Shown here one piece after another: positions 1-9,127 of a DNA stretch of 64,000 nt. Below the pieces are notes generated by a model. It was not told the origin of the DNA and did no database searches. It saw nothing but the letters and a program-made list of their open reading frames with translations. The translations under genes were made by a program, and so were the position numbers. The first letter of the stretch is position 1. The number at the start of each line of letters is the position of its first letter. Location of the stretch: positions 62,001 to 126,000 of the forward strand of contig CAITEP010000012.1 in assembly GCA_903891475.1 (NCBI GenBank), in the 5' to 3' direction. The stretch comes from an uncultured Mucilaginibacter sp. Its GTDB lineage: Bacteria; Bacteroidota; Bacteroidia; Sphingobacteriales; Sphingobacteriaceae.

Positions 1-53
1 CTTTCTAACCTTAAATAAGCCTTAAAACCTTTTATTGCCGATTGCCAATCCAA

Positions 54-85
54 TTGATAAATTATAAAGTTTTTACTTAATTTTG
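54..85 (+). promoter_or_regulatory. aroQ promoter, leaderless type
   Basis: A perfect Bacteroidota -7 box TAATTTTG (TAnnTTTG) lies at 78-85. A TTG that can serve as the -33 element lies at 54-56, 21 bases upstream. Only five bases separate the -7 box from the aroQ ATG, so transcription should begin at or next to the start codon. The box match is seen; the start point is inferred from the known geometry of this sigma class. Confidence 0.6.
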
Positions 86-90
86 AACTG

Positions 91-510
91 ATGAAGATAC
101 AAATAATAAACGGCCCCAATTTAAATCTACTCGGTACTCGAGAAAAATCAATATATGGTGATTTGAGTTTCGAAAAATATTATGCTCAATTACAGGCTGC
201 TTTCCCAAATCTACAATTATCATACTTTCAAAGTAATATTGAAGGCGAAATTATAAATAAAATTCATGAGGTTGGTTTTAGCTTTGATGGTATTGTTTTA
301 AATGCTGGTGCTTACACCCATACCTCTATCGCTATTGCCGATGCCATTTCGGCCATCAATATTCCTGTTATTGAAGTACATATATCGAATGTGTATAAAA
401 GAGAAGCCTTTAGGCACCATTCCATGATTGCACCAAGTTGCAAGGGTGTTATTGCAGGTTTTGGTTTAATATCTTATCGTTTAGCTTTGGAGAGCTTTTT
501 ACAGCAATAA
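91..510 (+). CDS. aroQ: 3-dehydroquinate dehydratase, type II
   Basis: Catalyses the reversible dehydration of 3-dehydroquinate to 3-dehydroshikimate in the shikimate pathway, in the cytoplasm. At 139 residues it has the usual length of the dodecameric type II family. The N-terminal NGPNLNLLGTRE motif is at residues 7-18, with the catalytic Arg17 and the flexible-loop Tyr22. The central LNAGAYTHTS and the later VHISN with its catalytic His are both present, as is the REAFRHHS substrate loop. The ATG directly follows a leaderless-type promoter. The MscS channel gene starts three bases after the stop codon, so the two are probably co-transcribed although their functions are unrelated. Confidence 0.96.
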   Translation: MKIQIINGPNLNLLGTREKSIYGDLSFEKYYAQLQAAFPNLQLSYFQSNIEGEIINKIHEVGFSFDGIVLNAGAYTHTSIAIADAISAINIPVIEVHISNVYKREAFRHHSMIAPSCKGVIAGFGLISYRLALESFLQQ

Positions 511-513
511 ATT

Positions 514-2946
514 ATGAGAAAATTCTTTAAAACTTTATCAGTAGTCGTAGTCTTAATTTTATGTATAGGAATTTGTAACGATGGCTACGCACAACATAAA
601 AAAACAAAAGGACATCATTCTGTTAGAGATTCTTTAAGGCGTGCAGTTTTAAAGCGCGATTCGTTAATGCGCACCTTTAAGCAATCAGATAATTCATTGA
701 ATGATTTGTTGCAAAAAATTGAAGCTTATACAAGTTCATATAACCAAAATCTGTCAGATTATTCACAAGGATTTGATACATTAGAGGTGAGTGCGGGGCT
801 TCCGAAAATGGAAAAAAACATAGTCGTTTTAGGAACGCTTTTAAAAAATGAGCATTCCAGCTCATTAAACTATTTGTTTACTATTAGAGATTTATTTGAA
901 CATTTTAATGAAAGTTTAGACGATTGGGGAAAGGAACTTACAGATGATAACAATAAACTTGAAAAAATTTTAAAAGACGCCAATGAGTTTAAATCAGACT
1001 CGGCTATGCATACTGTTCCTTCCGATTCAAGTTTAAGCGCTAAATATTTACCTCAAATTTTAGATATCCAAAGCAAATGGGAAACCTTAAACACAAATAT
1101 TCAAAAAAGCTTGGTTAAGATTGGTCTTTTACAAAATAGAGTAACTGCCTTAAACCTTAAAATGTTTGAGATCAATGATAGGATTGATCAAAAAATACAT
1201 GATTTTTCGGTTAAATCTGTTGCTAATGAATATGGCTTTATTTGGCAAAATAACCCAAAAGTATTAGTTCCAATTGATTCTGTAATTTCAAAAACCACTA
1301 AACTAAATGGAAAATTGTTAAAACTATTTTTTGATTTTAAAACTACCAATCGGCAAAACATTATAGGCCATATTGCCTTTTTCACCATCTTGATCTTATT
1401 GTTTATTTGGTTTTTTGTAACCAAACGCAAGCTCATCAGATCAAAAGACGACCACAAAAACACCTTAGAACAAATTCACTATGTTGTTAATCGTCCGTTT
1501 TTTTCTTCTTTATTAATGGCAAGCCTTTTAGCTTTATACTTTTACGACCAACCTCCATTCATATTCTTAGAATTTTTGTTTTTAATGATAATGGTGAGCA
1601 TTGGAATACTCATAAAACCAATTTGGCCAACACAGCTTTTTAACTTTTGGTTTGTTTTATTTGGATTGCTATTTGTTTATGCTATTACCAATTTATTTAC
1701 ACAAGTTAGCTTAGTGGATAGGATTTTGGTTTTAACACTTTCAATTATTGGAACCCTGTCAGGGTATTTATTTTTACAAAAAATTAAAAAACAAATTGAA
1801 AATTATCCACCTCACTCAAGACTATTTATAATTTTATTTACAGGTCTTCAAGCAATTTCTACTATTTTAAACATATTTGGAAGATTTAGTTTAGCTAAAA
1901 TAATCGGTGTCGCCACGGTTTTCGACCTAGCTTTAGGATTTGGATTTTACCTAGCCCTTCAAATAATAATGGAAGGTTTGTTTTTACAATTAGAAGCCAA
2001 CAAAAACGCTAAAAGAAGCATTACCTCGTACATTGACTTTAAAATTCTTCAAAGAAAATTTAAAAATGTGATAGTAAAAGTAGTCTTAGTATTGTGGTTT
2101 GTTGAATTATTCGAAAACTTATACATTGATGACTACATCTACTCAAATGTTGGCGATTTTTTAAATCATCCATATAAATTTGGTAATGCTTCCTTATCCA
2201 TTGGAAGTGTTTTCATGTTTGTATTTATATTATGGATATCGGTCATCGTATCAAGAGTTATTAGTTATTTTTATGATTTTGCCGAACAACAATCCGACGT
2301 AAGCAGTGATTTTAAGAAAACACGTACCTCTATCCTACTCATCAGATTATCCGTATTTTCATTAGGTTTTATCGCTGCCATTACCATTTCGGGGATTCCA
2401 CTTTCTGAGGTTACAATAGTAATAGGTGCTTTGGGTGTAGGCATTGGTTTTGGTTTGCAAAACATTGTAAACAATTTGGTATCCGGAGTAATTTTAGCGT
2501 TTGAAAAACCGGTTCAGGTCGGGGATATTATTGAGGTTGGAAGTCGGTCGGGTGTGATTCGTGAAATAGGAATTAGGGCGAGTAAAATTGAGGCCGGCAA
2601 TGGCTCAGAAATAATAATTCCGAATGGCGATTTGATTTCGCAACATGTAATAAATTGGACCTTAACTAACAATAACCGCCAAATTGAATTAATTGTTGGT
2701 GTGGCTCAAGGTTCGGATATTGACAAGGTAAAAGATATCTTAAAAAGTATTTTGCAAAACCGAAACGATTTAATGCAAGCACCAGCGCCCACTGTTTTTT
2801 TACATAATTTTACTGATAGCACTATTAATTTTAGATTGTTGTTTTGGGCGGCCGATATCAAGAAGTGGGTTTCGCTAAAAAGTAATGTAATGCTTGAAAT
2901 TTATTCGGAGTTTCGTAAAGAGGGGATTGAAATATCTACATCCTAA
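514..2946 (+). CDS. MscS-family mechanosensitive channel, large multi-helix form
   Basis: Probable small-conductance mechanosensitive channel of the inner membrane that releases solutes on osmotic downshock. The 810 residues begin with a signal peptide ending near AQHKK. A charged, helical periplasmic region of about 250 residues follows, then roughly ten hydrophobic segments (about residues 285-650). The MscS core lies near residues 630-720: a glycine/alanine-rich pore helix (GALGVGIGFGLQNIVNN), then the FEKPVQVGD beta-domain signature and the IIIPNGDLIS segment. It is much longer than E. coli MscS and resembles the MscK/YbdG-like large forms in layout. It sits three bases after aroQ. The family is clear; gating properties cannot be read from sequence. 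Confidence 0.88.
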   Translation: MRKFFKTLSVVVVLILCIGICNDGYAQHKKTKGHHSVRDSLRRAVLKRDSLMRTFKQSDNSLNDLLQKIEAYTSSYNQNLSDYSQGFDTLEVSAGLPKMEKNIVVLGTLLKNEHSSSLNYLFTIRDLFEHFNESLDDWGKELTDDNNKLEKILKDANEFKSDSAMHTVPSDSSLSAKYLPQILDIQSKWETLNTNIQKSLVKIGLLQNRVTALNLKMFEINDRIDQKIHDFSVKSVANEYGFIWQNNPKVLVPIDSVISKTTKLNGKLLKLFFDFKTTNRQNIIGHIAFFTILILLFIWFFVTKRKLIRSKDDHKNTLEQIHYVVNRPFFSSLLMASLLALYFYDQPPFIFLEFLFLMIMVSIGILIKPIWPTQLFNFWFVLFGLLFVYAITNLFTQVSLVDRILVLTLSIIGTLSGYLFLQKIKKQIENYPPHSRLFIILFTGLQAISTILNIFGRFSLAKIIGVATVFDLALGFGFYLALQIIMEGLFLQLEANKNAKRSITSYIDFKILQRKFKNVIVKVVLVLWFVELFENLYIDDYIYSNVGDFLNHPYKFGNASLSIGSVFMFVFILWISVIVSRVISYFYDFAEQQSDVSSDFKKTRTSILLIRLSVFSLGFIAAITISGIPLSEVTIVIGALGVGIGFGLQNIVNNLVSGVILAFEKPVQVGDIIEVGSRSGVIREIGIRASKIEAGNGSEIIIPNGDLISQHVINWTLTNNNRQIELIVGVAQGSDIDKVKDILKSILQNRNDLMQAPAPTVFLHNFTDSTINFRLLFWAADIKKWVSLKSNVMLEIYSEFRKEGIEISTS

Positions 2947-3036
2947 AATCTATCCCCTTTAAACAATGAATTAGTTAAGAAAAAAGGGCTTTGCAGTGTA
3001 ATTTAGAAATTTTACCAAAGGTGAACATTATACGAA

Positions 3037-4071
3037 TTAAAGAAACTTAGCAGAGTCCAAATCAGTAAAGTGGCTTTTCTTTTTTACAAAAAATTCCCAA
3101 ACAATGCTGCCATTGTAAATACCTTTTTTAGCAGAATTATTGTTAATTAATTGGGTATTTACAGGTTCTTTACTAAATAGATGACGTATAAAATACTGAT
3201 GAGCCCTGCTCACTGCCCAGGCATCTTTGCGTTTCCCTTCACTCAAAAAACGGAATAAAGCCATTAAATCCAAAAAAAATCGGATAAAAATAACAAAAGT
3301 TGCTCGCCAAAACGGGAGGTTATTTTTTAATAACAATAAGTTATTTCGGAAATTAAGATAGGTTTTAAAAGGATTTTCGACGTTGAGTGTTCCCCCTCCC
3401 ATATGTAATACCTCAGATTGCGGACAATACATTACCTTGTATCCACTATTTTTCAAACGCCAGCAAAGGTCAATCTCCTCCATATGTGCAAAAAAACCTT
3501 CGTTAAAGCCCTTAGCCAAGTCCCAACAATGTTTTTTAATAAACATGGCAGCACCAGAGGCCCAAAAAATTTCGTCTTGTTGCTGGTATTGACCGTTATC
3601 CTTTTCAATTTCAAAAAACATTCGTCCGCGACAAAAAGGGTAGCCTAAAGCATCAATAAAACCACCTGCAGCACCAGCATGTTCAAAGTAATGCTGGTCT
3701 GTAAATGATTTAATTTTTGGAGCGGCAACGGCAATCAAAGGGTCGGTTTCCATCAAATTAATAACTGGAGCTATCCAGTTTGGGTTCACCTCTACATCTG
3801 AATTTAAAAGAATATAATAATCAGCTTCAACTTGTGCCAAAATACGGTTATACCCACCAGTAAATCCGTAATTTTTGTCATTCAAAATTACTTTTACGGT
3901 TGGGTAATTTGTTTTAATGAAAGATATAGAATCGTCAGTTGAGCCATTATCACCTATTACAATTTCGAGGTTAGGCCAAACAGAAGAAACTACCGATGGA
4001 ATAAACTTACGCAAGTAGTTAACTCCGTTCCAGTTTAAAATTACAATGGCAACTTTTAAATTTTTTGTCAT
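3037..4071 (-). CDS. Family 2 glycosyltransferase, rhamnosyltransferase-like
   Basis: Transfers a sugar from a nucleotide donor, probably to a cell-surface glycan. The N-terminal GT-A fold shows VAIVILNWNG (about residues 7-16), the nucleotide-binding DNGSTDDS (about 41-48) and the metal-binding region LLNSDVEVNP (near residue 95). A later WRLKNSGYKVMYCP with an upstream EIDLC segment matches the conserved acceptor-side ED motif. The C-terminal part has a hydrophobic stretch that may tie it to the membrane. Length, 344 residues, is normal for WbbL-type enzymes. It lies 75 bases from the stop codon of the acyltransferase on the same strand, so the two may form an envelope-biosynthesis pair. 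Donor and acceptor are unknown. Confidence 0.85.
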   Translation of the reverse strand: MTKNLKVAIVILNWNGVNYLRKFIPSVVSSVWPNLEIVIGDNGSTDDSISFIKTNYPTVKVILNDKNYGFTGGYNRILAQVEADYYILLNSDVEVNPNWIAPVINLMETDPLIAVAAPKIKSFTDQHYFEHAGAAGGFIDALGYPFCRGRMFFEIEKDNGQYQQQDEIFWASGAAMFIKKHCWDLAKGFNEGFFAHMEEIDLCWRLKNSGYKVMYCPQSEVLHMGGGTLNVENPFKTYLNFRNNLLLLKNNLPFWRATFVIFIRFFLDLMALFRFLSEGKRKDAWAVSRAHQYFIRHLFSKEPVNTQLINNNSAKKGIYNGSIVWEFFVKKKSHFTDLDSAKFL

Positions 4072-4145
4072 TTATTATTTTGTTCAAAATGTTCCGGATT
4101 GAGTCTTATCTCGAATTTATTGATAATCCACCAAATCCTTTAACA

Positions 4146-5018
4146 TTAATCAGGTTTAACTTTCCATCTTCTATGCGACCATAACCAATTTTCGGGCTTT
4201 TCCTTAATCATGTTTTCTAAGTATTTAACATGTAAATTGGTAATTTCATTAGACTCGGTTTCCTTTGGGTTTTCGCAAAGCGGGACAATGGTACCTTCAT
4301 AATATCCTCGCTTTACTTTATCAATCCTAAAAAAAACTACTACATTATTGCCCATTTTAGCCAATTTTTCAATGCCAAGAAAAACCGCGGTTGGTTGATT
4401 TAAAAAATTGGTAAAATAATGCGCCTCATGTTTTACAGGTGTTTGGTCGGCAGCAAAAACACTAATGGTGCTTTCATTTTTATACGTAGCTAAAGTTCTG
4501 ATAATCATTTTCATGGCTACCATTTCGGTACCAAAGCGGCTTCGTACGCCATTCATAAAAGTATCCATCACCTTGTTTGATAATGGCTTATAAACAATAA
4601 TGCTTTTGCCCGGCTTTTGAATCCCAATTCTTGAGGCAGCCATTTCCCAATTACCATAATGGGCGGTGGCGGCAATAATGCTTTTACCTTGGGCATAATA
4701 ATACGCCATTAATTCAGGATTGGCACCATGCATCCTGCGTGTTATTTCTTTTTCCGAAATGGTGATTAATTTTATGGTTTCAACTATCAAATCTGCCAAA
4801 TATTTATAATATTCCTTTTCAATTAGGTCGCGCTCTTGGTTCGTTTTTTCAGGGAAAGAATTATGCAAATTTTCATTCACAACTTTGCGCCTATATTTGG
4901 TTACATAATAGAGTAAGAAAAATAAAATATCGGAAATGATATACAAAAACCAAAAAGGCAATAAGGAAACCAAATACAAAAATAGTATACCTAACCTTGA
5001 CAGCCCTTCTTTAATCAT
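4146..5018 (-). CDS. LpxL/HtrB-family lipid A acyltransferase
   Basis: Predicted membrane-bound acyltransferase adding a secondary acyl chain to lipid A or a related lipid. An N-terminal hydrophobic anchor (FLYLVSLLPFWFLYIISDI) is followed by the catalytic H-x4-E motif HYGNWE (His120, Glu125), and ends with the conserved ENWLWSHRRWK segment. I place the start at the ATG at 5018, giving 290 residues, because the 33 residues that could be read further upstream are unlike the family and would overlap the divergent WbqC gene. Family members are usually about 290-310 residues. Glu replacing Asp in the H-x4-D motif is common in this family. Confidence 0.88.
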   Translation of the reverse strand: MIKEGLSRLGILFLYLVSLLPFWFLYIISDILFFLLYYVTKYRRKVVNENLHNSFPEKTNQERDLIEKEYYKYLADLIVETIKLITISEKEITRRMHGANPELMAYYYAQGKSIIAATAHYGNWEMAASRIGIQKPGKSIIVYKPLSNKVMDTFMNGVRSRFGTEMVAMKMIIRTLATYKNESTISVFAADQTPVKHEAHYFTNFLNQPTAVFLGIEKLAKMGNNVVVFFRIDKVKRGYYEGTIVPLCENPKETESNEITNLHVKYLENMIKEKPENWLWSHRRWKVKPD

Positions 5019-5054
5019 TATTTTAGCGCAAATTTTGTTGCAAACATAAAATAT

Positions 5055-5666
5055 ATGATTGATAATGGCGCAGTTTTCCCAATGTTTTATCTTCCCCCGA
5101 TTGAATATTTTGCCCAACTAAACAAATGGAAAACTAATATTCTGATTGAAAAAGAAGAAAACTTCCCAAAACAGACCTATAGAAACCGCGCAAACATTTA
5201 TTCGCCCGATGGCTTATTGGTATTAACTGTACCTGTAATGAAGGGTTCAAAAAACCATACCAAAGCAAAAGATGTAAAAATAAGCTACGATTTTAATTGG
5301 CAGCGATTACATTGGTTAAGCTTACAGGCATGCTACCGCAGGTCGGCTTACTTTGAATATTATGAAGACGAATTAGCTGTATTTTATCATAAACAATACG
5401 ATTATTTATTCGACTATAACGAGCAGCTATTGCAATTTTTATTAAAAGCCATTAAATTAAAAACACCTTATAATTACACAGAAAGCTACCTACCTTCCTA
5501 TTTGGACAAAACAGATTTTAGAGAAACAATTCATCCCAAAAAAGAAACTGCCTTAGTCAGCAAACCCTATTTTCAACTATTCGAAGAAAGGCATGGATTT
5601 ATAAACAATTTAAGTATCGTTGATTTGCTGTTTAATCAAGGTCCTCAATCAATTGCTTATTTATAA
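5055..5666 (+). CDS. WbqC family protein
   Basis: A member of the WbqC-like family, found in polysaccharide clusters and widely as a lone gene in Bacteroidota; the biochemical activity is not established. Diagnostic features are the N-terminal YLPPIEYFAQ, the NWQRLHWLSLQACYRRSAYFEYYEDEL core and the C-terminal DLLFNQGPQS. The 203 residues match the family. The ATG at 5055 is used, but an in-frame ATG at 5082 would place the LPPIEYF motif closer to the N-terminus and is a credible alternative. It is divergent from the LpxL-type gene with only 36 bases between start codons. Confidence 0.82.
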   Translation: MIDNGAVFPMFYLPPIEYFAQLNKWKTNILIEKEENFPKQTYRNRANIYSPDGLLVLTVPVMKGSKNHTKAKDVKISYDFNWQRLHWLSLQACYRRSAYFEYYEDELAVFYHKQYDYLFDYNEQLLQFLLKAIKLKTPYNYTESYLPSYLDKTDFRETIHPKKETALVSKPYFQLFEERHGFINNLSIVDLLFNQGPQSIAYL

Positions 5667-6037
5667 CCGTAACTCTGAGATTATTATTTCAAAACAAGGA
5701 ATACTAAAAACTAATTTTTGGTTTTTAGATGGCTCTATTTTATTAAAATATTTTTTTAATAATTTTATTTATCAACTGATTATCAAATTATTACCGATTT
5801 AATTATAAAAAATTATACTCCTATTTTGGAATCAATAATTTTAATTGTAGTTTTGCTCTACTTAAAAGGTAGATATTATAGATATAGTAGATATTATGTT
5901 TCTGAAATCATTAAACTTCTCCTTCAAACACATAATGCAGCAACGGTTTAAAAACTGTATGGTGGTATGTTGATTTTATTTAAGTGTTCTATAGTCTACC
6001 CATTCAAAATCAAATTAAAACTTAAAATTATTTAAAC
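5667..6037. other. 371-base intergenic region upstream of the phosphate operon
   Basis: No gene is evident. The left part holds an 8-bp perfect inverted repeat CTAAAAAC/GTTTTTAG (5704-5711 and 5721-5728, nine-base loop) followed by AT-rich sequence with T runs, which may end the WbqC transcript. Further right a ten-base direct repeat TAGATATTAT occurs at 5870-5879 and 5888-5897. It could be a binding site controlling the downstream porin-pst genes. I see no convincing TAnnTTTG box close to 6038, so the promoter cannot be placed. Confidence 0.5.
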
Positions 6038-7174
6038 ATGAAATTACTTTACGTTACAAGCACTTTTCTTGCAGTAATACTACTTTTAACTACCAGCCTA
6101 GTAAAGGCACAAAATAACGATGATGTCATCAACATCCTGCTTAAAAAACATGTTATTTCTCAACAAGAGGCCGACTCATTAAGGGCAGACCAAGCTATTA
6201 AAGAACAAGCCCGACGTGATAAAGAGAACCAACATGGGGTAACTGTGGGCAGCAAGGCATTACAACTAAGCGGACTGGCACAATTTAGGTATCAAGGTTT
6301 TGAACAAGCTGGAGTTAATAATTCCTTTGATTTGCACAGAATTCGCTTGGATGTAAGAGGCGATGTAACAAATAAATGGTCGTATGACATATATTCAGAA
6401 TATGGAGGTGCTGGTGTTAAGTTGATTGATGCATGGATATCCTATAAATTAGACGATTATTTAAAATTCACTGCTGGTCAATTCAAAATCCCGTTTTCGC
6501 TCGAAAGCTTAATTACTGATTCTCAATTAGAATTTATTGACCGCTCACAAGTGGTTGAAGCACTTGCTGCCAGATCAAAAGATATAATAGGTAACCAACA
6601 AGGCAGGGATATTGGCATACAGGTAAGTGGTAGCTTTGTTAAACTTGACGAACAATATTTGTTTGATTATACCTTTGGTATTTTCAACGGTGCCGGATAT
6701 GATGTAACTGCTGATAATAATACAGATAAAGATATTGCAGGGAGGTTGAGTGTGCACCCTATTAAAAACCTGACCATCTCTGCCGATTTTTACAATGGTT
6801 TGGCTTTTTATGGTACACCTGCTAAAAATCAAAAGCGTAATCGCAGCGGAATTGACGCTAGATACACTTTGGGTAATTTAACCTTGCAAACTGAGTATGA
6901 CAAAGGCACTGATGGTGTTATACAAAGAGATGGCTGGTTTGCACAAGCTGCCTACTTTGTAATTCCCAAAAAGCTACAATTGGCGGTTAAATATGATACT
7001 TATGACCCTACAAAAACTATCAAAACCGACAGGACTACCATTTACTATGGGGGAATCAACTACTTTTTTAACAACTACACCAAATTTTCAATTGATTATT
7101 TAGACCGCAAGGAAGAAACTGCTACCCAAATTAAAAACAATATTTTGGAAGCGCAGTTACAATTAACGTTCTAA
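6038..7174 (+). CDS. Phosphate-selective porin O/P family outer-membrane protein
   Basis: Outer-membrane beta-barrel expected to pass phosphate or polyphosphate into the periplasm. A signal peptide (about residues 1-24, ending VKAQ) precedes a short polar, coiled-coil-like stretch (about 30-65) typical of OprP/OprO trimer helices. Alternating amphipathic strands follow, including LSGLAQFRYQGF, the LDVRGDVTNKW region and a C-terminal strand ending in Phe. Length, 378 residues, fits the Porin_O_P family. It starts a run of same-strand genes with the pst transporter 18 bases downstream, which supports phosphate as substrate. The selectivity itself is inferred from family and context. Confidence 0.88.
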   Translation: MKLLYVTSTFLAVILLLTTSLVKAQNNDDVINILLKKHVISQQEADSLRADQAIKEQARRDKENQHGVTVGSKALQLSGLAQFRYQGFEQAGVNNSFDLHRIRLDVRGDVTNKWSYDIYSEYGGAGVKLIDAWISYKLDDYLKFTAGQFKIPFSLESLITDSQLEFIDRSQVVEALAARSKDIIGNQQGRDIGIQVSGSFVKLDEQYLFDYTFGIFNGAGYDVTADNNTDKDIAGRLSVHPIKNLTISADFYNGLAFYGTPAKNQKRNRSGIDARYTLGNLTLQTEYDKGTDGVIQRDGWFAQAAYFVIPKKLQLAVKYDTYDPTKTIKTDRTTIYYGGINYFFNNYTKFSIDYLDRKEETATQIKNNILEAQLQLTF

Positions 7175-7192
7175 AAAAAACGAAAATTAAAC

Positions 7193-8167
7193 ATGAAAAA
7201 GATATTTCATCATAAAAAACAATACCTCAGTTTGGGATTGGTTTCAATATTATTAATGGTTTCATCTTTCATAAAACCCAATGTAACCAAAACAAGTGAT
7301 GATTTGGAAGGTGCTATAACCATTTCGGGTGCCTTTGCTCTTTACCCCATTACAGTAAAATGGGCCGAAGAATTTAAAAAATTACACCCAAAGGTGGTTT
7401 TCAACATATCAGCCGGTGGTGCTGGCAAAGGAATAACAGATGCTTTGTCAGGCTTGGTTGATATTGGTTTAGCTTCGCGCGATATTGACCCTGCAGAAGT
7501 TAAAAAAGGTGCCTATACCGTATATGTAACCAAGGATGCGGTTGTACCAACATTTAATTCAAACAACCCAAATGCTGCGGCTTTGCTGGCTAAAGGAGTT
7601 AAAAAAGACCAGTTTTTAAACATTTTTGTAAGCGGAAATATAAAAAGCTGGAAACAATTGGCGGGTAAAACGGATGCGCCCATCCATATTTATACCCGCA
7701 GCGATGCTTCTGGTGCAAGCGAAACATGGGCAAAATATTTTGGTAAAAAACAGGAAGATTTATTAGGGGTTGGCGTTTATGGCGACCCAGGTTTGGCTTT
7801 GGCTGTAAAAAAGGATATAATAGGTATTGGTTATAATAATTTGGCTTATTTATACGATTTAAAAACCCGTAAACAGGTTGCCGGGATTAGGGCATTACCA
7901 ATTGATGTAAATGGCAATGGAAAGATAGACGCTGAGGAAAATTTTTATGGTACCATTGATGAACTTACTCAGGCAATTGGTGAGGGCAAATACCCTTCGC
8001 CACCTTCACGAAACCTTGGATTTTTGTTTAAGGGTAAACCTAAGAAAAAAGAGCTGATTGAATTTGTAAAATATGTTTTAACAAGTGGTCAGCAATTTGT
8101 TGATGAAAACGGTTATATCCCACTATCAAAAGCCAAGCTTCAAGAAGAACTAAAAAAAGTGAATTGA
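7193..8167 (+). CDS. pstS: Phosphate ABC transporter substrate-binding protein
   Basis: Periplasmic phosphate-binding protein that delivers phosphate to PstCA. After an N-terminal signal segment (about residues 1-27) the PBP fold begins with ISGAFALYPITVKWAEEF, followed by FNISAGGAGKGITDALSG and the DIGLASRDI hinge strand typical of the PstS-like PBP superfamily. The TRSDASGASETWAKYF segment supplies the second set of phosphate contacts. The 324 residues match the family. It is 18 bases after the porin gene and 66 bases before pstC; the latter gap contains a 13-bp hairpin that may raise the relative level of PstS message. Confidence 0.93.
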   Translation: MKKIFHHKKQYLSLGLVSILLMVSSFIKPNVTKTSDDLEGAITISGAFALYPITVKWAEEFKKLHPKVVFNISAGGAGKGITDALSGLVDIGLASRDIDPAEVKKGAYTVYVTKDAVVPTFNSNNPNAAALLAKGVKKDQFLNIFVSGNIKSWKQLAGKTDAPIHIYTRSDASGASETWAKYFGKKQEDLLGVGVYGDPGLALAVKKDIIGIGYNNLAYLYDLKTRKQVAGIRALPIDVNGNGKIDAEENFYGTIDELTQAIGEGKYPSPPSRNLGFLFKGKPKKKELIEFVKYVLTSGQQFVDENGYIPLSKAKLQEELKKVN

Positions 8168-8171
8168 TTTA

Positions 8172-8219
8172 TTAGGTATTCAAAAGTTGTTAAAAGCTTC
8201 TGATAGTTTGAATACCTAA
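8172..8219 (+). promoter_or_regulatory. Intercistronic hairpin between pstS and pstC
   Basis: A perfect 13-base inverted repeat, TTAGGTATTCAAA at 8172-8184 and its complement at 8207-8219, with a 22-base loop, lies in the only sizeable gap inside the transporter operon. No T run follows directly, so it looks more like an mRNA-stabilising or attenuating stem-loop than a full terminator. Such elements commonly let the binding protein be made in excess over the membrane subunits. The repeat is seen; the role is inferred. Confidence 0.6.
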
Positions 8220-8233
8220 AAACCAAAATAATA

Positions 8234-9127
8234 ATGCAAATACGCATAATAAAAGATAAAATTATTTCAAAACTGATGCTGGTTTTTACACTGGCGTCAG
8301 TTTCTGTTTTATTGGTAATAGGAATCGGCTTGTTTTATCGGTCGTTACCCTTATTACAAAAAATATCCTTTTACCATTTAATATCCTCCAGCATTTGGAA
8401 ACCATTAAAAGGATTGTTTGGTTTTTTTCCATTTATAATGGGAACGCTATGGGTTACTGGAATTGCCATCATTATAGCCCTACCCTTATCATTACTCACA
8501 GCAATTTATATTGTAGAATATGCTCCTGCAAAAGTGCGCAAAGTACTTTCCCCGTTTGTAAATTTATTATCGGGCATACCTCCGGTAATTTTTGGGGTTT
8601 GGGGGGTGCTTTTTATTATTCCTCTCATTCAAGACCATATAGCCCCGCATTTTGTTGAATTTTCGACCGGATACAGTGTTTTAGCAGGTGGAGTAGTATT
8701 GGCTGTAATGATATTTCCACTTATTGTAAGTATAATTAGTGAGGTACTGCGCACCATCCCAAAGGAATTAAAAGACGCTTCGTTATCATTAGGTGCCACG
8801 CAATGGGAAACTATCAAAAAAGTAATTTTGCGTAAAGCTATTCCCGGAATAATTGCGGCTGTAGTTTTGGCTATATCAAGGGCATTTGGCGAAACGATTG
8901 CCGTATTGATGGTTTGCGGAAACAACGCGGTGGTACCACATTCTGTTTTCGAGCCGGGATATCCTTTACCGGCCTTAATAGCCAACAATTATGGAGAAAT
9001 GCTTTCTATACCCATGTACGATTCGGCATTGATGTTTGCGGCCTTGCTCCTGTTTATCATCATTTTATTATTTAACCTAATTTCAAGATTAATTTTAGCC
9101 AATTTGGAAAGGAAGCTATCGGCATGA
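8234..9127 (+). CDS. pstC: Phosphate ABC transporter permease PstC
   Basis: Inner-membrane subunit forming half of the phosphate translocation pore. The 297 residues contain about six hydrophobic helices, the LSGIPPVIFGVWG segment after helix 3, and the cytoplasmic EAA-type coupling loop LKDASLSLGATQWETIKKVILRKA. The AISRAFGETIAVLMVCGN stretch is characteristic of PstC. The gene is preceded by the pstS-pstC hairpin and its stop codon overlaps the pstA start in an ATGA, implying translational coupling. Confidence 0.93.
   Translation: MQIRIIKDKIISKLMLVFTLASVSVLLVIGIGLFYRSLPLLQKISFYHLISSSIWKPLKGLFGFFPFIMGTLWVTGIAIIIALPLSLLTAIYIVEYAPAKVRKVLSPFVNLLSGIPPVIFGVWGVLFIIPLIQDHIAPHFVEFSTGYSVLAGGVVLAVMIFPLIVSIISEVLRTIPKELKDASLSLGATQWETIKKVILRKAIPGIIAAVVLAISRAFGETIAVLMVCGNNAVVPHSVFEPGYPLPALIANNYGEMLSIPMYDSALMFAALLLFIIILLFNLISRLILANLERKLSA

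Noticed and set aside
5620..5802. 60-codon open frame overlapping the end of the WbqC gene
   Set aside because: It overlaps a real gene in another frame, is made of AT-rich low-complexity codons, and resembles no family.
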